From Blastocystis hominis (lineage: Eukaryota; Sar; Bigyra; Opalinata; Blastocystidae), in NCBI RefSeq assembly GCF_000151665.1, contig NW_013171828.1, forward strand, positions 222,817-286,816: a stretch of 64,000 nt of DNA, read 5' to 3'. Below, one piece after another: positions 12,965 through 24,961 of the stretch. The translations under genes were made by a program, and so were the position numbers. The notes beneath the pieces were generated by a model. It was not told the origin of the DNA and made no database searches. It was given only the letters and a program-made list of their open reading frames with translations. How positions within the stretch are numbered: position 1 is the first letter of the stretch; each line of letters starts with the position of its first letter.

Positions 12965-13829
12965 TGTTAACACTGGATAAACAAACTGTATTCCATTCTA
13001 TTTAGTTCAAGGATCATTTTGTATTTATTGCTTGCTTACTTACAATATGTGTTCGTTTGCCCCAAAATCCCTTACAATCATTCTTTGGCCATTTATTGAT
13101 TTAAGATCAATTCAACGATTGACTCTTTTCCATCATCACAACCCAGATTAGTTTAGCTGGCCTGTTTCAATCTTTTGTGTAATCAATCTTGAGAATGAAC
13201 AATATTAATGAGAAATGAGCAAGCAAAACTAATAAGATTGAGTTTGTCACAGTATTTATAATAGGTGTTAGTAATAACTGAAAACCACTACATTTTGGAT
13301 GATTGAATTGAGACCATCATGTGAAAAAAATGAAATGTACTAAATAGTCTCTTATTACCTTCCTATTGTTCGTTGTTATATTTGATTGAAATAGAATGTG
13401 AATAGAAATTAATATTTCGATTCGATTTGTGTTAATTATCTGACAAAATATACTGTTATCACTTAAAGAAGGTTATTTATCAATAAACTCAATGGGTATT
13501 TAGTATCGATATGGATTAAATTAATTTCCAGTAAGAGCAATAAAATATATAAATAATAGAAAAGTTTTAAAATGACTGAATTGCATTTTTAGTAATATGA
13601 AATTGGCGCATTCTACGCGAAACCTGGCAGCTGTATATTTCGCCAAAAATGAGCGAGGCATACCCGTCTGCTCTTTCGAGATAAGCGAGGCTCCCAGTAC
13701 CCGCGAGTCCTCATGTAAGCTAGGCTACCCTAACGTCATTGGTCGCCCAGGACCAGGTTTCACGCAAAAACATGTCAATATCACACTTTTAACCTTTAGG
13801 TAAAGAGGAACAAGTTGTGTACTACTCCA
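12965..13829. other. Non-coding spacer between repeat segments
   Basis: AT-rich to about 13590, then about 200 bases of more balanced composition (13597-13800). The block CCAGGTTTCACGCAAA at 13753-13768 recurs at 41781-41796 near other virus-derived DNA. GGTAAAGAGG at 13799-13808 is the left copy of a motif found upstream of every copy of the virus-like structural gene. No gene seen. Confidence 0.5.
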
Positions 13830-14312
13830 TGTTCATCCAAGGTTCATTCAGTAATTGTTCATTCGAATGGATCAACCCTTACAAGTATCGGAATACCTGC
13901 ATCACTTCCATGACTGTCCTGTTCCGATTCAATTAAGTCATGTTCAACAATGTGGATTCTATTAATGTGGTCACCAACTTGAATGACGAAGAGCTAACGA
14001 TTCCTCCTGGCTACTACATGATCGGTCAAATCATTGCCATCCTCAACACCATGATCGATACTACGTTCTCGATATCTACGAAGGCTTCGAGTTTTGGGTG
14101 TATTTATATCCAGTCCACACACATCATCGATTTCACCAATACTCCGGATATTCGAGAAATCCTCGGTTTGGAAGGACGAATGGTCATTCTACCTGCTTCG
14201 TTCTATGGATCGAATGTGATTGATATCACGCGAAATCACCAAGTGATCCAAGTGTACATCACATTCACGATATCTTGTAAGCACAACTTCAGTAAGGTAT
14301 TCAAGAAGATAG
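13830..14312 (+). pseudogene. Deleted copy of the virus-like structural gene
   Basis: Matches the start of the 400-codon gene at 56193-57395: the segment corresponding to TFEWIKPFKYRNPYITSM is present at about 13865-13930, then an in-frame stop, then the N-terminal domain through the ..NVIDITRN block. At about 14255 the sequence jumps directly to the last 20 codons (TISCK..FKKIDR). About 250 codons are missing and the start region is damaged, so this copy cannot give the full protein. Confidence 0.8.
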
Positions 14313-15320
14313 ATAGATAGATAGATAGATATCAATGTCTATCTTCTATATATATCTGAAAAGTAATAGTTTGATTGTTGCCTCCAACAAATAATCAGCC
14401 AGATATGTCTCACAGCTTGATATTGGACAACTACTCATTCCCATAGAGTCCATTCTTATGGATTTCAGCTTTATCATCAACAATACTGATATCACTATTA
14501 GTGAGTAATTCTATTCATCCTAATGAGTTGGGAACCAAAGCATTTCACTTTCATCAACCAACTCAAACAGCAAGTATTATGTATACTATTGTTATTCATG
14601 CTCGTAATAGAACAACATTGTGAATCACTTTGTATCCCTATTGAAGTGGTGTACAATTCGATCCTTCCTTTAAATAGGAGATATTCTGCATTATTTGGCA
14701 GGTGGGGGATACTATATGGGTTAGAATAAGGGATAGTATTCTCTGGCAATATAACAAACTCTGATAGGTTCAGAGTGCATCAAAACGACAAAAACTGCAC
14801 ACCAACTATCCAAAAACCTAGAAACAGTGGAATATGAATATATCTCTATTTGTTCGTATAAAATATATTATGTATTCTACCTTATTTTGCTCAGTTCTTC
14901 AACGACACACCCACCTTTCTCACAAACTCTACTATTCGATTCTACTATACACATATCACATATTATTACTATAAATGATAACCCCAAAAACTGTTTATCG
15001 CTAGCTTTTCCATTTTCATTCCTATCATCATCTTCTACATACCCTATTTCTTTCTATCCCATCTAGAGTAGATTCCAAATGAATAGAACGAAAAACAAAA
15101 CGCTTCCACTGGAAACAACACTCTTCGATCTATTCATTCCACAATATCCCATTTCCGCTCATCTCCTTCCACTTCACAGTAAAAACAACTCCCTCCCTAT
15201 TCGAAATCTATTCTTCCACTCATACCCAATTTCAACACTATTTTCACAATTGCACAATTCCTGTGTATTTTTGAAATCATTTGTTTTACAATAAAAGCTA
15301 TTAGCTTCGTCTTACTGGGT
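14313..15320. other. Non-coding part of repeat segment B
   Basis: Open frames here (for example 14498-14749 minus and 15079-15294 plus) are repeated almost unchanged in the inverted copy at about 55180-56190, but they have no domain signature, and the conservation covers non-coding DNA equally. I see no gene. Confidence 0.5.
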
Positions 15321-15329
15321 TTGAATGTA

Positions 15330-18301
15330 TTCAAAATTTGGAATTGGACTTGTATGTCCTGTCTTTTGTTTTGTTTTGTTTTGTTTTCGGACTTCTATGT
15401 GTTTTTGTGTGTTGTGTTGTGGGAGTGTAAGTATTGTAGCTGGGATGGGTTCTGTCCTCAAGTTGGTGTGTTTGAAGAAGCTAGTGTAGTGTGCGCTATC
15501 GTTACTTTGACTAAACTGTGTGTGTGAGATATGCATCGTGAACGCATTCAATACCATAATGGCGGTGGACCCTGGTTCCATTTTTGCTGTGTGGAGTGTG
15601 TTCTGAGTGAGGAATTTCTGTACTTCAAACTATGCAACGTGGCGAACCCATTCATGCCATGTGTGACCGCGGATACATGGAGATAACTTACAATATGGGA
15701 GGTATCTGGTACAGGCACGACGTTCTTGCCTAGGATATCTGTTCTGTTTCTCGTATTTTCATTTTCATATTGTGAGGTGGTAGAGTGTGGTAGAGAGAAC
15801 GGATTTGCGATGAGTGAAAGGACAAACAATGGGAGCAAGAGCTGTAGGTTTGTAGAAGCGGAGCGTTTGTGGAACTTGGGAGAATGGGACAAGAAGGCGG
15901 AGTATGCGAACTGCTGTGGGTACGGTCCTCGCCTCTGATTGATGGGAGCCGAGTGAACTGAAATGGCCAGTGGGAGCAGGCGAGTTCCAAGACGGTGCAG
16001 TTGTGCATTTGTGGGTCTGTGGAGCATGGGAAGGTGTAGGTGTGCGTGGTGCGGGCGTGTGGGAAGTGTTGGAATGGAAGAGAGGTGAGGTGCGTGGCGG
16101 TGGTGTGCCCCGCGGACGAAGCGGCGGGGTAGCCGGAAGGGCACTTGGGGCAAGTGTTGGATACGAAGTGCGATGTGGACTAGTGGGGCATGATCACGGA
16201 TGGGTGCAACGCCTATCAGCAGTGGGAATCGATCGATCGATCGATAGGGGACGGGCTCCTGCCAGCCCATCCTGCCGATGCTGCGCTGCGCTGCGCTGCG
16301 TGGCGGGCGATGGGGCGAGGGACGTGGCGCTGTGGACGATGGGAGATGGGAAGCAATCCACGATGTACTGCACGAGCAATGTGGGCGTGGGCGAGGTGAT
16401 GAACGACCCATTCGAGCCCATGAACATCCACATCGTGTTTGAATTGGCCGAGGCCACGTTCTCCTATCCCACCACCGCGATCTCCATCTCCGACTACACC
16501 ATTGCCTTCGCGTTCGATGGCTCCTTCCCGCGGTTCTGCGAAGGCACGCACGCTCTACATCAATGCCAACAGGTTGGTGTCCCGAAACGGCCTCCCCTTC
16601 CCCGCGGAAACCCTCATCGCGACCTTCTCGACCCGCGCCGGCGTTCGGTTGGCGTTCGGTTGTGGCCTGCTCGGATTGTGGAGAGCGCGATTGGTATGAG
16701 GGAAGTGGAGTGGGCGCAGCGCAGCGCAGCGTGTGTGTGCAGATGGAGGTTCCCTGGAGCAGTGGCATCTCCGATGAAGCCCCGATGGATGGCCTTGATG
16801 GGCAGCAATGTGCAGAGCCAGTTCTTCGAGACGCGCTCCGTGTTGGTGGCGGGCGCCATTGTGAACAGCGTGATGGCCATCAGCTGGCGTGTCCGCAAGG
16901 GCGCCTCCTGGTCCGCCTTCGCGTCCTTCTCCGTCTACCGCCCCGTCGTGCTGCTCCCTCCCTCTCTGCCTCCGCGCCCGTCGTGCTGCTGCCGCCTTCG
17001 AAGCCACGCAGGTGCGCTGGGTCTGGTGGTGGTGCGAGCTCTTCGTGCAGGCCTTGGTTGGCTCCCACTCCCAGCTCTTCGCCGCCGACGCGCTCCTCCA
17101 AGAGGGCGACGTCCAGCAACCCGAGCTGTCGCTCTCTCTCTCTCTCGATGCGTGCGTGGCCTACTGGGTGCGCGTGGCGCTGTGCTCCGCCGCGTGCTCC
17201 ATCCTCTCCGAGGCCTCCTCTCCCATCACCCTCGCCGCGTATGTCGTCGCGCCCGGCGCGGTGCAGAACCTCGAGGTGGCCGCGCTCTCCTCGACCTCGC
17301 TGCGCGTGCAGTGGGCAGAGCCGGCGGAGCTGGGCGGCGCCAGCATTCGGTACTACGTGGTGCGACGCTCGTGGATGGCGTCGATGGCCGTGATCCAGAG
17401 CGAGAGCGAGAGCGAGAGCGAGAGCGAGGTCGCCAGCACGAACTGCTTCCTGGACCTGCAGAGCGTGCAGAGCGTGCAGAGCGTGCAGCACGCGCCCATC
17501 TATCTGAGCGTGGCCGCGTTCACCGGGTATCTCTCCCGCCAAGAGAAGATCCCCGCGGTTCTGTATGCGGTGTGTGTGGAATCAGGCGGAGGGCATTGAG
17601 TGGGACTGTGCGATGGCGATTACCGGATCCTTCCATGATCTCTGCACCGCCACGTGCGAGCTTCGCGCTCCCGCCACTTCCTCCTTCCCTTCCTCCTTCC
17701 TCCTTCCGCCGAACCGTCTGGTTCCCCGCGGGACGCGATGTGTGGGACGTGTTGGAGGGTGGGATCCCCGCGACTTCCTACACGCTGGAGTGCGTCCCGA
17801 GCGAAGTGGGCAGTGCCGAGTGGATGGGCAGGCAATTCGGAGTGTCCACGATGGCCACGTCGGAATTCGTTGGGTGTTGGTGGTGGACGGCGAGCCAACC
17901 TCCTCGCTCACCGGTTCGCTCTGGGTGTGGGTGTGGGTGTGGGTGTGAGTGAGCAGGAATCTGGTGGGCGATGGGGTGGGGTCCGTGGCTCCCTACGAAG
18001 GTGTGCAGAGTCGACCGGGCTCTCTGGATCTCTTCCTGTCCAACTGGGCGCAGAACGCCACCGTGGTCTCCGTCACACAGCCCCTCCGCCTCCGCCTCCG
18101 CCTCCGCTTCCGCTTCCTCTTCGCCTACGACGTGACCGGCGCGCTCATCCGCGCCCACCTCGTCGATCACGCCTGGTGCGCCGTGGGTCGCGATGTTTCC
18201 ACGTTTCCACGATCCAGACCGATTTGACAGTTGCTGAGAGAAAGAAAGAGAGAGAAATGGTTGCGGTGTTTGGTTTGGAAGATGGATGGATGGAATTGTA
18301 G
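15330..18301 (+). CDS. GC-rich multi-exon gene with fibronectin type III-like domain, left copy (boundaries approximate)
   Basis: The sequence is strikingly GC-rich against AT-rich flanks. Coding segments in several frames must be joined by short introns: a hydrophobic N-terminal stretch (about 15355-15430, possible signal peptide), a Cys-containing region, DVALWTMGDGKQSTMYC.. with EPMNIHIVFELAEATFSYP (about 16320-16500), VSRNGLPFPAETLIATFSTRA (about 16580-16640) and QSQFFETRSVLVAGAIVNSV (about 16810-16870). These are followed by a fibronectin-III-like unit PGAVQNLEVAALSSTSLRVQW (about 17250-17310) and SLDLFLSNWAQNATVVSVTQP (about 18020-18080). Tandem coding repeats encode Ser-Glu (17399-17425) and Ser-Val-Gln (three units, about 17460-17490). 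The likely product is a secreted or surface protein; exon joins could not all be solved. The inverted copy is at 52140-54990. Confidence 0.45.
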
Positions 18302-19218
18302 AGATGTGGAATGGTTGAAGCGTTGTAGGATTTGAATGAGAATCGAAAATGTGTTTAGGAAGGAAGGAAGGAAAATGTAGATTTAGAGTGTGTAGGGTGT
18401 TGGAATGATTTAGAAACATGAACAGAATAATCCAGAACGAGGAACCAAACGACTCTAGTTGATAATAATAATAGAGTGCTGTGAGTTGATAGTTGAAACA
18501 AAGATAGAAAGATAGAAAGAAAGAAAGTGTATTTAGAGTTAGTTGGTTGGTTTAGGATAAGGAAATGATAGAAAATGGAGTGAATGGTTAACGATGTGTG
18601 AAGATAGGTTCTTTGTGTGAAAATCACTGGATCAAAACCAATTTCCATTCCATCCGATTTGATTTACTAGTTTTACTAGTTTTACTAGTTTGAATTGCTT
18701 TCAAACCCAACCATTCCCAAGTCAAAATGATTTGGCTAGAATCATGGATGGATAGATTGGATTATCGAAATAATAATAATAATAATAATAATAATGATAA
18801 TATAGACTATTTAGACAAAGTGGAGTGAGCAACCAAATCCTTGCTTCATAACACGATTTCACTATGATATCATAAATATACAACCTATACAGACATAGTA
18901 GACAACAAAATGGACTTTTCCATTTTGAGTGTTTCCAAACAATCCTGATATTATTATTATAAATATCTATACCTCCGAACTATTTCAACCACAAAAATGT
19001 GAACAAAATGATGCGAAACACAAGTGAGTACTTCACTTGGAAATCTTGGATCCAATGTGTATATGGTAGCACTCTATCATAATTTTTAAATATGAAGAAT
19101 ACTTAGGTGTAAGGAAATAAACTGATCTCTCTGTTTTCTTCATAAATTCTTTATATTTGGCTATAAATTACAAATTCAAAGAGTAGAGGCTAAGGATATG
19201 TGATAATAAATAGGTAGA
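18302..19218. other. AT-rich spacer of repeat segment B
   Basis: Contains an ATT/AAT microsatellite (18770-18795) and short tandem copies of ACTAGTTTT (18665-18690). The reverse complement of 51227-52100 matches it closely. No gene seen; the last 200 bases are presumably the promoter region of the gene at 19219. Confidence 0.5.
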
Positions 19219-21067
19219 ATGGAAGAACTTAAGGGAAGCGAATTTCTCCTGGACGGTTACATAACGCTTGGTGAAGCAAAGGAAATCACTATTGGAGGCT
19301 GCAAGTATAGCCTCCAATATTATCAAGGCGATCACGAGGCTGAATACACGTTGACGAGAGCTGGGAAGGTTTGCCTATTCCAAAATGGCATACTGAAGAT
19401 GTATTACGAGGTGGATGCGAACGGGAGCGAAATCGGTGACTTTACGCGATTTGATAATGGACGTGTCGCTTTTGTCCAATCATTTGACGAAATTCTGGAT
19501 CAGCACGATTTTCATCGTATAATAAACCATGTCCGAGGCGAACGAATGGAAATCTATTCGCATGCGAGTGATCACCTGATTTATCACGGTGAATTTAATG
19601 AGAAGCGAGAACGAGAAGGATGGGGCATCGCGTATGACGATAAAACGGGTGCCATGCTGCTTGAAGGGATGTGGAAGGGGAACAAGCTGGTGGAGATCAT
19701 CCGCAAGATCGAGGGAAGCATTATGATCGAGTTCAAGCGAAACGGTAACAACACCATCGCTTCGAATCGAATTCCCCTCTATGTGGGTGAATTCGTTTAT
19801 GATGAATCGAAAGAATCGTTTCTTCGAAATGGTCGAGGATACTGGATCGATGAAGAAACTCGGATTGCTACTCGCGAAGTGGAATGGAAAGATGGAGTGG
19901 AAGTGAGTGGAAGAGATCTGTATGATGGATGGTACACTCGATCCACAACTCTAAAACCCAAACCCAAACCCGCTCCGATGCCTGTGCCTGCTCCTGCTCC
20001 TGCTCCTGCTCCTGCTTATGTTTCTGTTTTTGTTCCTGCTCCTGTTCCAAAACGCGAAGAACCTGCTCCTCTTCGATTCAGCGTCACTGGATCTACAAAA
20101 TGGACCGATGTGAGTTTGCAAGTGACCGATTTGAAGATTTCATCGAATTGCTGTAACGATTTGAATGCATTGGATCTGAATCGATTCGAGTGGCTACGAT
20201 CTATCGAAATCGGCAATGAATGTTTTGGATCAGTGAAAAAATTCAAAATCGATGGATTGAATCGATTGAAAACGATCAAAATCGGAAGCAATTCGTTTAC
20301 TCAAGTGAAACAAGCCGAGCGGAATAAGATAAATTATTGTTATACCGAAGCTGTCCGACGATGTAGCAATTCGAAATCATTCCACATATTGAATTGTGAA
20401 TCATTGGAATCCATTCAAATTGGTGAATGGAGTTTTAGTGATTTTGCTGGCGACTTTGAATTGAAGAATCTACCACAACTACAATCTATAGAAATTGGTA
20501 CAATTGGAAGTTATTCAGGAAATTTCTGCTTAAGCTCATTTGTGATTCAAGGTATTGATATGATATTGAATATTTGAATAATGCATAGATCTTCCAAATC
20601 TACAATCCATTACATTAGGTGATCTTGCATTCACTGATTCCAAATCGACAATACTTGAAAGTATTGAATGAATTCGAATGAAATGATTGATGTAGATCTT
20701 CCATCATTACAATCCATTCAACTCGGTTGTAATGCACTTGTTGGAAAAAGGGATAATCCGACTTCATTGAGACTTCGAAGTAATAATGAATTGATTGGTT
20801 ATGATTTGTTTTGTAGATCTTCCAAATCTAACATCAATAACTTCTGTACAATACAGTTTCTATTTTCCTTATGTAGTGACATTGGAAAGTATTTTTGAAT
20901 ATTGAATATTGATAGTATTTAGATATTCCAAATCTTCGAAATGTTGATCTACCTGGTTCATTCCAAAAAGTTCGATCGAAATCAATTTCGAGTATAGTAT
21001 GATTGATTTGATTTGATTCATAGATGTTTCTTCCATTCTCGCTGATCTTGTCATAATCGATGAGTAA
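19219..21067 (+). CDS. Type-2 MORN-like / leucine-rich-repeat protein, intact copy
   Basis: The N-terminal half (MEELKGSEFLLDGYITLGEAKE..) differs from the type-1 family but has MORN-like turns (LIYHGEFNEKREREGWGIAYD, PLYVGEFVYDES..GRGYWIDEET). A low-complexity Pro/Ala/Lys hinge (about 19955-20060) follows. From about 20195 the protein continues in the same LRR half as the type-1 genes (LRSIEIGNECFGSV..LESIQIGEWSFSDF). Five introns fall at the same places as in the type-1 gene, the first at 20552-20588, all phase 1, each followed by an ATCTTCCA- or ATATTCCA-type exon start. The end is DLVIIDE, TAA 21065-21067. TGTTTGTT occurs at 21131-21138. This looks like a chimaera of a type-2 N-terminus with the common LRR module. 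Confidence 0.8.
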
Positions 21068-22110
21068 ATCTCTAATTTTGATTTGATTTGATTTGTTTAG
21101 TGATTCGTCATTGTTTAGGAATATTTCCATTGTTTGTTTGTTTGTTTGTTTCAAACCGATTCTTGATCACAATTCATGATTCTATAAATTATCAAAATAT
21201 CAATCCTACCTGATTATTATGATGTTCTTCTTTACCATTTTAACAATGATACTGAATTATGATTGTTGTTTCAATCAATCAATCAATCATTGTTTTCGAT
21301 CATTATCATCATCATTATTATTATTATTACCAATGACCCAATGATCACATATTGAACATTCACAAATGATGAATCCAATCTACCAATAATAATAATAATA
21401 ATATAGAAATGATGGTTTGAATAGGTTTGAACTAGGATTTGTTCAATATTGATAGGAAACTGCTTGCTTCGAATAATCATAATCATATTCATCATGAATA
21501 ATAAGATTGGATTTGCTAGTGACACAATGGAATGGTTGGAATCGATTGATATTGGATGATTATTCACATTTGTGAATCCATTGTTAAATCGGTAGATAAT
21601 ACAATACAATACAATACTATACAATGATTGATATTGAATTAGGATATTGATTTTGACTTATTGAATAGGAATAGATCATTGTATACATAGAATAGAATAG
21701 AATAGAATAGAATAGAATAGAATCCGAATGAATAGCATTGGAAATCATATTGGATTCACCATTCAATCAATCCAACTATCATTTGTTTGTTTGTTTGTTT
21801 ATCAATGAGTCACAAAACATGGATTTATCAATTTGATAATAATGGAATCAAATCGGATGTGTTTGATACTTGATAGTTGTAGTTAGTAGTAATATCAATC
21901 ATGGTTTTACAATTCGATATTTGGATGGAATGTCGTATTCTTCAATATCACACAAACCATTCACTCATTCACTCATTCACTCAATCAATCAATGGATCAA
22001 TGGATGAAAGATAGCTGATTCAAAATGCAAATGGATGTTGAATATCGTAAAGAATCAATTCATCATTCACACTCAATAATACTGAGAAGAATAGAAAGGC
22101 TCTTCAATCC
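20195..22110 (+). repeat. Repeat segment C, left copy: LRR half and 3' flank (inverted relative to about 47090-49070)
   Basis: From the first LRR through the stop and about 1 kb of flank with ATT, GTTT, TAGAA and CATTCACT microsatellites, this matches the reverse complement of 49070 down to 47090. In the right block the same LRR half belongs to a type-1 gene, so the junction at about 20195 is where two gene types share sequence. Confidence 0.75.
21131..21138 (+). terminator. TGTTTGTT motif after the type-2 LRR gene
   Basis: First unit of a GTTT microsatellite, 63 nt after the stop. It could act as the polyadenylation motif; because it is part of a tandem repeat, the evidence is weaker than for the single-copy motifs. 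Confidence 0.4.
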
Positions 22111-22124
22111 ATTGATTGAATGAT

Positions 22125-22345
22125 TGAATGAATGAATTTGAATGAAATGATTGATGTAGATCTTTTATCATTACCATCCATTCAACTCGGCTAATAAACA
22201 TTTGGTGGCAGAAAAAATAATGATTAATGTTCATTGCTAATGCGAAGTAATAATAGGAATAATATGAAATGATATGATGTAGATCTCTCAAATCTAACAT
22301 TAATCGATTCTAAATAGTCGAGTTTTCATTATCCTTAAACTGTAG
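22125..22345 (+). pseudogene. Decayed fragment of the LRR module
   Basis: Recognisable intron-exon landmarks of the LRR genes (GATTGATGTAGATCTT.., CATTCAACTCGG, the AATCTAACAT exon) occur in the right order but with stops and indels. No protein is possible. It shows that the module has been copied more often than the intact genes suggest. Confidence 0.6.
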
Positions 22346-23534
22346 TATAAGAAAATAATTCATTTTATGACTCTTTTGTGTTCCTAAATAATTTAATCTG
22401 GGATATGATGATTTATTGATTTCTTTAAGGTCCAATATTTGGATCTATTTCTAGTAGGTTGTGAATTTGTTATTGTTGACTCTTGACATATGTATTTCAA
22501 GCTTGCTGAATGTGTTTAAGTTAACAGTTCTTTATACTTTACTGTCTTATGTTTCATAATGTTATGTAATTCTGTTTTTTCTAAATCTATTAGCTTTTAT
22601 AATTTTTTATAATTTTAGTTTATTTGGAAAGTTGTACAGTATAGTGGATTGAGGGATATCTAAGTATTATTATAGTAGTAACTAGTATTTTATAATAATT
22701 AGCTATGGAGTATTTAATAGTTATGTGTGAGAGAATATGATTTCACCTCTTCCAGTTTTGCAAAGCAATTTGTGATGTTGATAGCATGAGACTGCGTTAA
22801 ACTATATGATTCACATATCTCTTTCTCTATGACCCTTAAATGCATTCACTTCTCGTAGTTTATTTTCTTTACATTCTCCACTATTCCTTTTTGCAACCTT
22901 GCCTTTATTTTGAGATTTCCTTTGAGATTTTGGTTCACATGATCAATGGATCATTTAGGGATCTTCGTATAAATAACGTTTATCGAAGAATTCTTTGTTT
23001 CAGCACTAGTATTTAGTAATTTCCTGTAGTATTTCTTTAAAGAGCAGAATAAACTAGTATACACGTTTTTTACTTAATATGTGTTTTAATAGTTTGTTAT
23101 CATTTAAAGAATAATGGTAATATTACTGAATCCGTTCTATACAATATCATTGTTTTAGGGGCAATAGAGATAGAAGCATATAACTCCTAGATTGCATGGG
23201 CAAATCATACTAGACAACGTAGCCAATACTATTTTGTTTCAACAATTCTTCTGGTAAAGCTCGTCCATATTACCTATTGATTTAAGAGAGTGTTTTCCTT
23301 CGTATTATAGTTGTTTTCTAATCGATTATAATTCAAATTAGAAATAATGTTTCATCGTGGCTCTATTCGAGAAGGAGTGCCAAACTGTTTGGAAGCACTG
23401 GCCATTACTTTAGTACGAATGCTGGAGTTGGAAAACATCATTATTACTTGTTCTTTGAGGTAGGCACATTCAATTCCATTCTATTATTACTTTTTTACTT
23501 TTCTGCTTTACTAATATTGCTCATTTATATTAAT
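22346..23534. other. AT-rich intergenic region before IPK1
   Basis: No convincing gene. A 38-codon frame starting ATG at about 23349 (MFHRGSIREGVPNC..) has coding-like composition but no partner exon that I can identify; it could be a non-conserved small gene or part of the 5' leader of IPK1. Confidence 0.4.
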
Positions 23535-24877
23535 ATGAAAATGGAACTTGTTTTTTCAAACTCACAGTGGAGTTTTATTGTTTAGGGAGTTTTCAATGTT
23601 TTTATTTTTTAGGGAGAGGGAGCTGCCCATCGCGTATACAAATACATAGGAAACGATGAATCATTTCAAGGTTTTGTGCTACGTGTGCCAAAAGTAGATA
23701 TTCTGTATATTTTTCATTAGAAAGTGTGTTCTGTGCCAAGTGATGATGAGCAAATTGCCAATGCAGAGATGATTAACCTTCTTGGAGCAAGTCGTGTCTA
23801 TGTTCCTAGAACATATCGGTTATCGATGTTTCATTAAGAAGAATATATTATTTTAAGAAAGAATCCTGAAGCACTTCTTTCAGAGCAGAAAAACGCTGTA
23901 TCATATTTTTTACGTTTTTATTAGAATGCAAATCTCTCTATTTTACCTCTGCAGCTTATCCAAGACTGGAGCTTTTTAGTCGAGAATGCCATGTCCATTC
24001 CCAGCGTTCATTCTGCGACGTTCACGTTCGAAATCAAGCCAAAATGGGGTTCTCTCCCCGTGTACTTTCTGTCCACTTGCTTCATAGAGCCATCCCACCC
24101 ATCCCATCGAAATCGATCATTGCCGCTTTTGCATCCAACAGTTCCAAAAACTTCGCACGGGCAAAATCTCCTCCATTTCCTCCTATTGCCCTGTGCAGCT
24201 TTTTTCTTCAGCAATTGGGCAGTTTCAGTCGATCCTTCATCTCTTTGAAACGCCCCAAAACAATCTCACTTGCTTTCTTGATGGCCAAAAATGCCAGGTT
24301 TCCACGATTCCACTCCCGATCGATAGCTCTGCGATCAAGTCTTTCGCGAGGGAGCTGGAGCTCGCTCTTCCCGCGGTTTTGACGAAGGAAACCGCGATTT
24401 CTGTTTTGATCACGTTGGCGTTTCAGCGAAGTGGCGTGCTGAACGATCTGCTGCGCGTTCAGGTGGGAGAAACGGAGAGTTTGGACATAGAATCGAAGCG
24501 ATTGGAATGAATCCATGGCGCTGGATCGATATAATAATTGGAAGAATCACATGACGGGGAAGGCGGAGCTGGAAGCGTTTGCGATGAGTCGGGGTGCACG
24601 TGATTGTTCTGTGATGATTTCGATGGCGGTTGTGGAGAAGATTGAGAAGGAATTGCCTGCATCTTGTTTTAGTGTTCCTTATATATCCAATTTTGTTTGT
24701 GTTTTTTTCTTGTGTTTCTGTTTTTAATTGTTTCTGTTTTCTTGATTCTACGGCGATCAGTGGATCATTTTGAAGATTAGCTTAGTGGATTATGAGATTA
24801 AGCAGCTTGAGAAGATTCCGATTTGGTATAAGGAATATACCGAAATCTTGAAAGCATATGATGAGATGCACAGATAA
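23535..24877 (+). CDS. Inositol-pentakisphosphate 2-kinase (IPK1)
   Basis: Phosphorylates inositol pentakisphosphate at position 2 to make phytic acid (family knowledge). The spliced product begins MKMELVFSNSQWSFI and then GEGAAHRVYKYIG..GFVLRVPK (ATP-binding lobe). It continues with EIKPKWGSLP, the IPK1 signature, then HCRFCIQQF, SYCPVQLFS, a PQNNLTCFLDG block and GARDCSVMISM near the end, followed by LVDYEIKQLEKIPIWYK. About eight introns of 27-40 nt are needed, the clearest being the 28-nt one directly after SLP. TAA is at 24875-24877 and TGTTTGTT at 24884-24891, leaving only about two bases of 3' UTR by the 5-nt rule. The start follows from the in-frame ATG just upstream of the nucleotide-binding exon. 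Confidence 0.88.
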
Positions 24878-24883
24878 AGGCGG

Positions 24884-24891
24884 TGTTTGTT
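24884..24891 (+). terminator. TGTTTGTT polyadenylation motif of IPK1
   Basis: Exact motif; cleavage 5 nt upstream would fall about two bases after the encoded TAA. Confidence 0.65.
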
Positions 24892-24961
24892 TTAATCTCT
24901 TTTTTCAATTCTACCATTTTTACTTGGGATGGGCCCTATTTTTTGTAGCGGTTCAATTTCC

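Larger units (their letters stand above)
13830..19940 (+). repeat. Repeat segment B, left copy (inverted relative to about 50505-57395)
   Basis: Collinear with the reverse complement of 57395 down to about 50505: structural-gene copy, GATA microsatellite (14315-14335), non-coding part (14340-15300), GC-rich fibronectin-III gene (15330-18300), AT-rich spacer, and the N-terminal half of the type-2 MORN-like gene. Differences are an internal deletion in the structural gene, microsatellite lengths, and small indels. Long stretches look the same, which implies recent duplication or ongoing gene conversion. Confidence 0.85.

Noticed and set aside
15970-17952. 660-codon open frame in the GC-rich block, with a similar 490-codon frame at 52494-53966
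   Set aside because: Long frames are expected by chance in GC-rich DNA. The translation alternates between sensible exons and Arg/Pro/Ser-rich nonsense, and conserved blocks continue in other frames, so it is a run-through of exons and introns.
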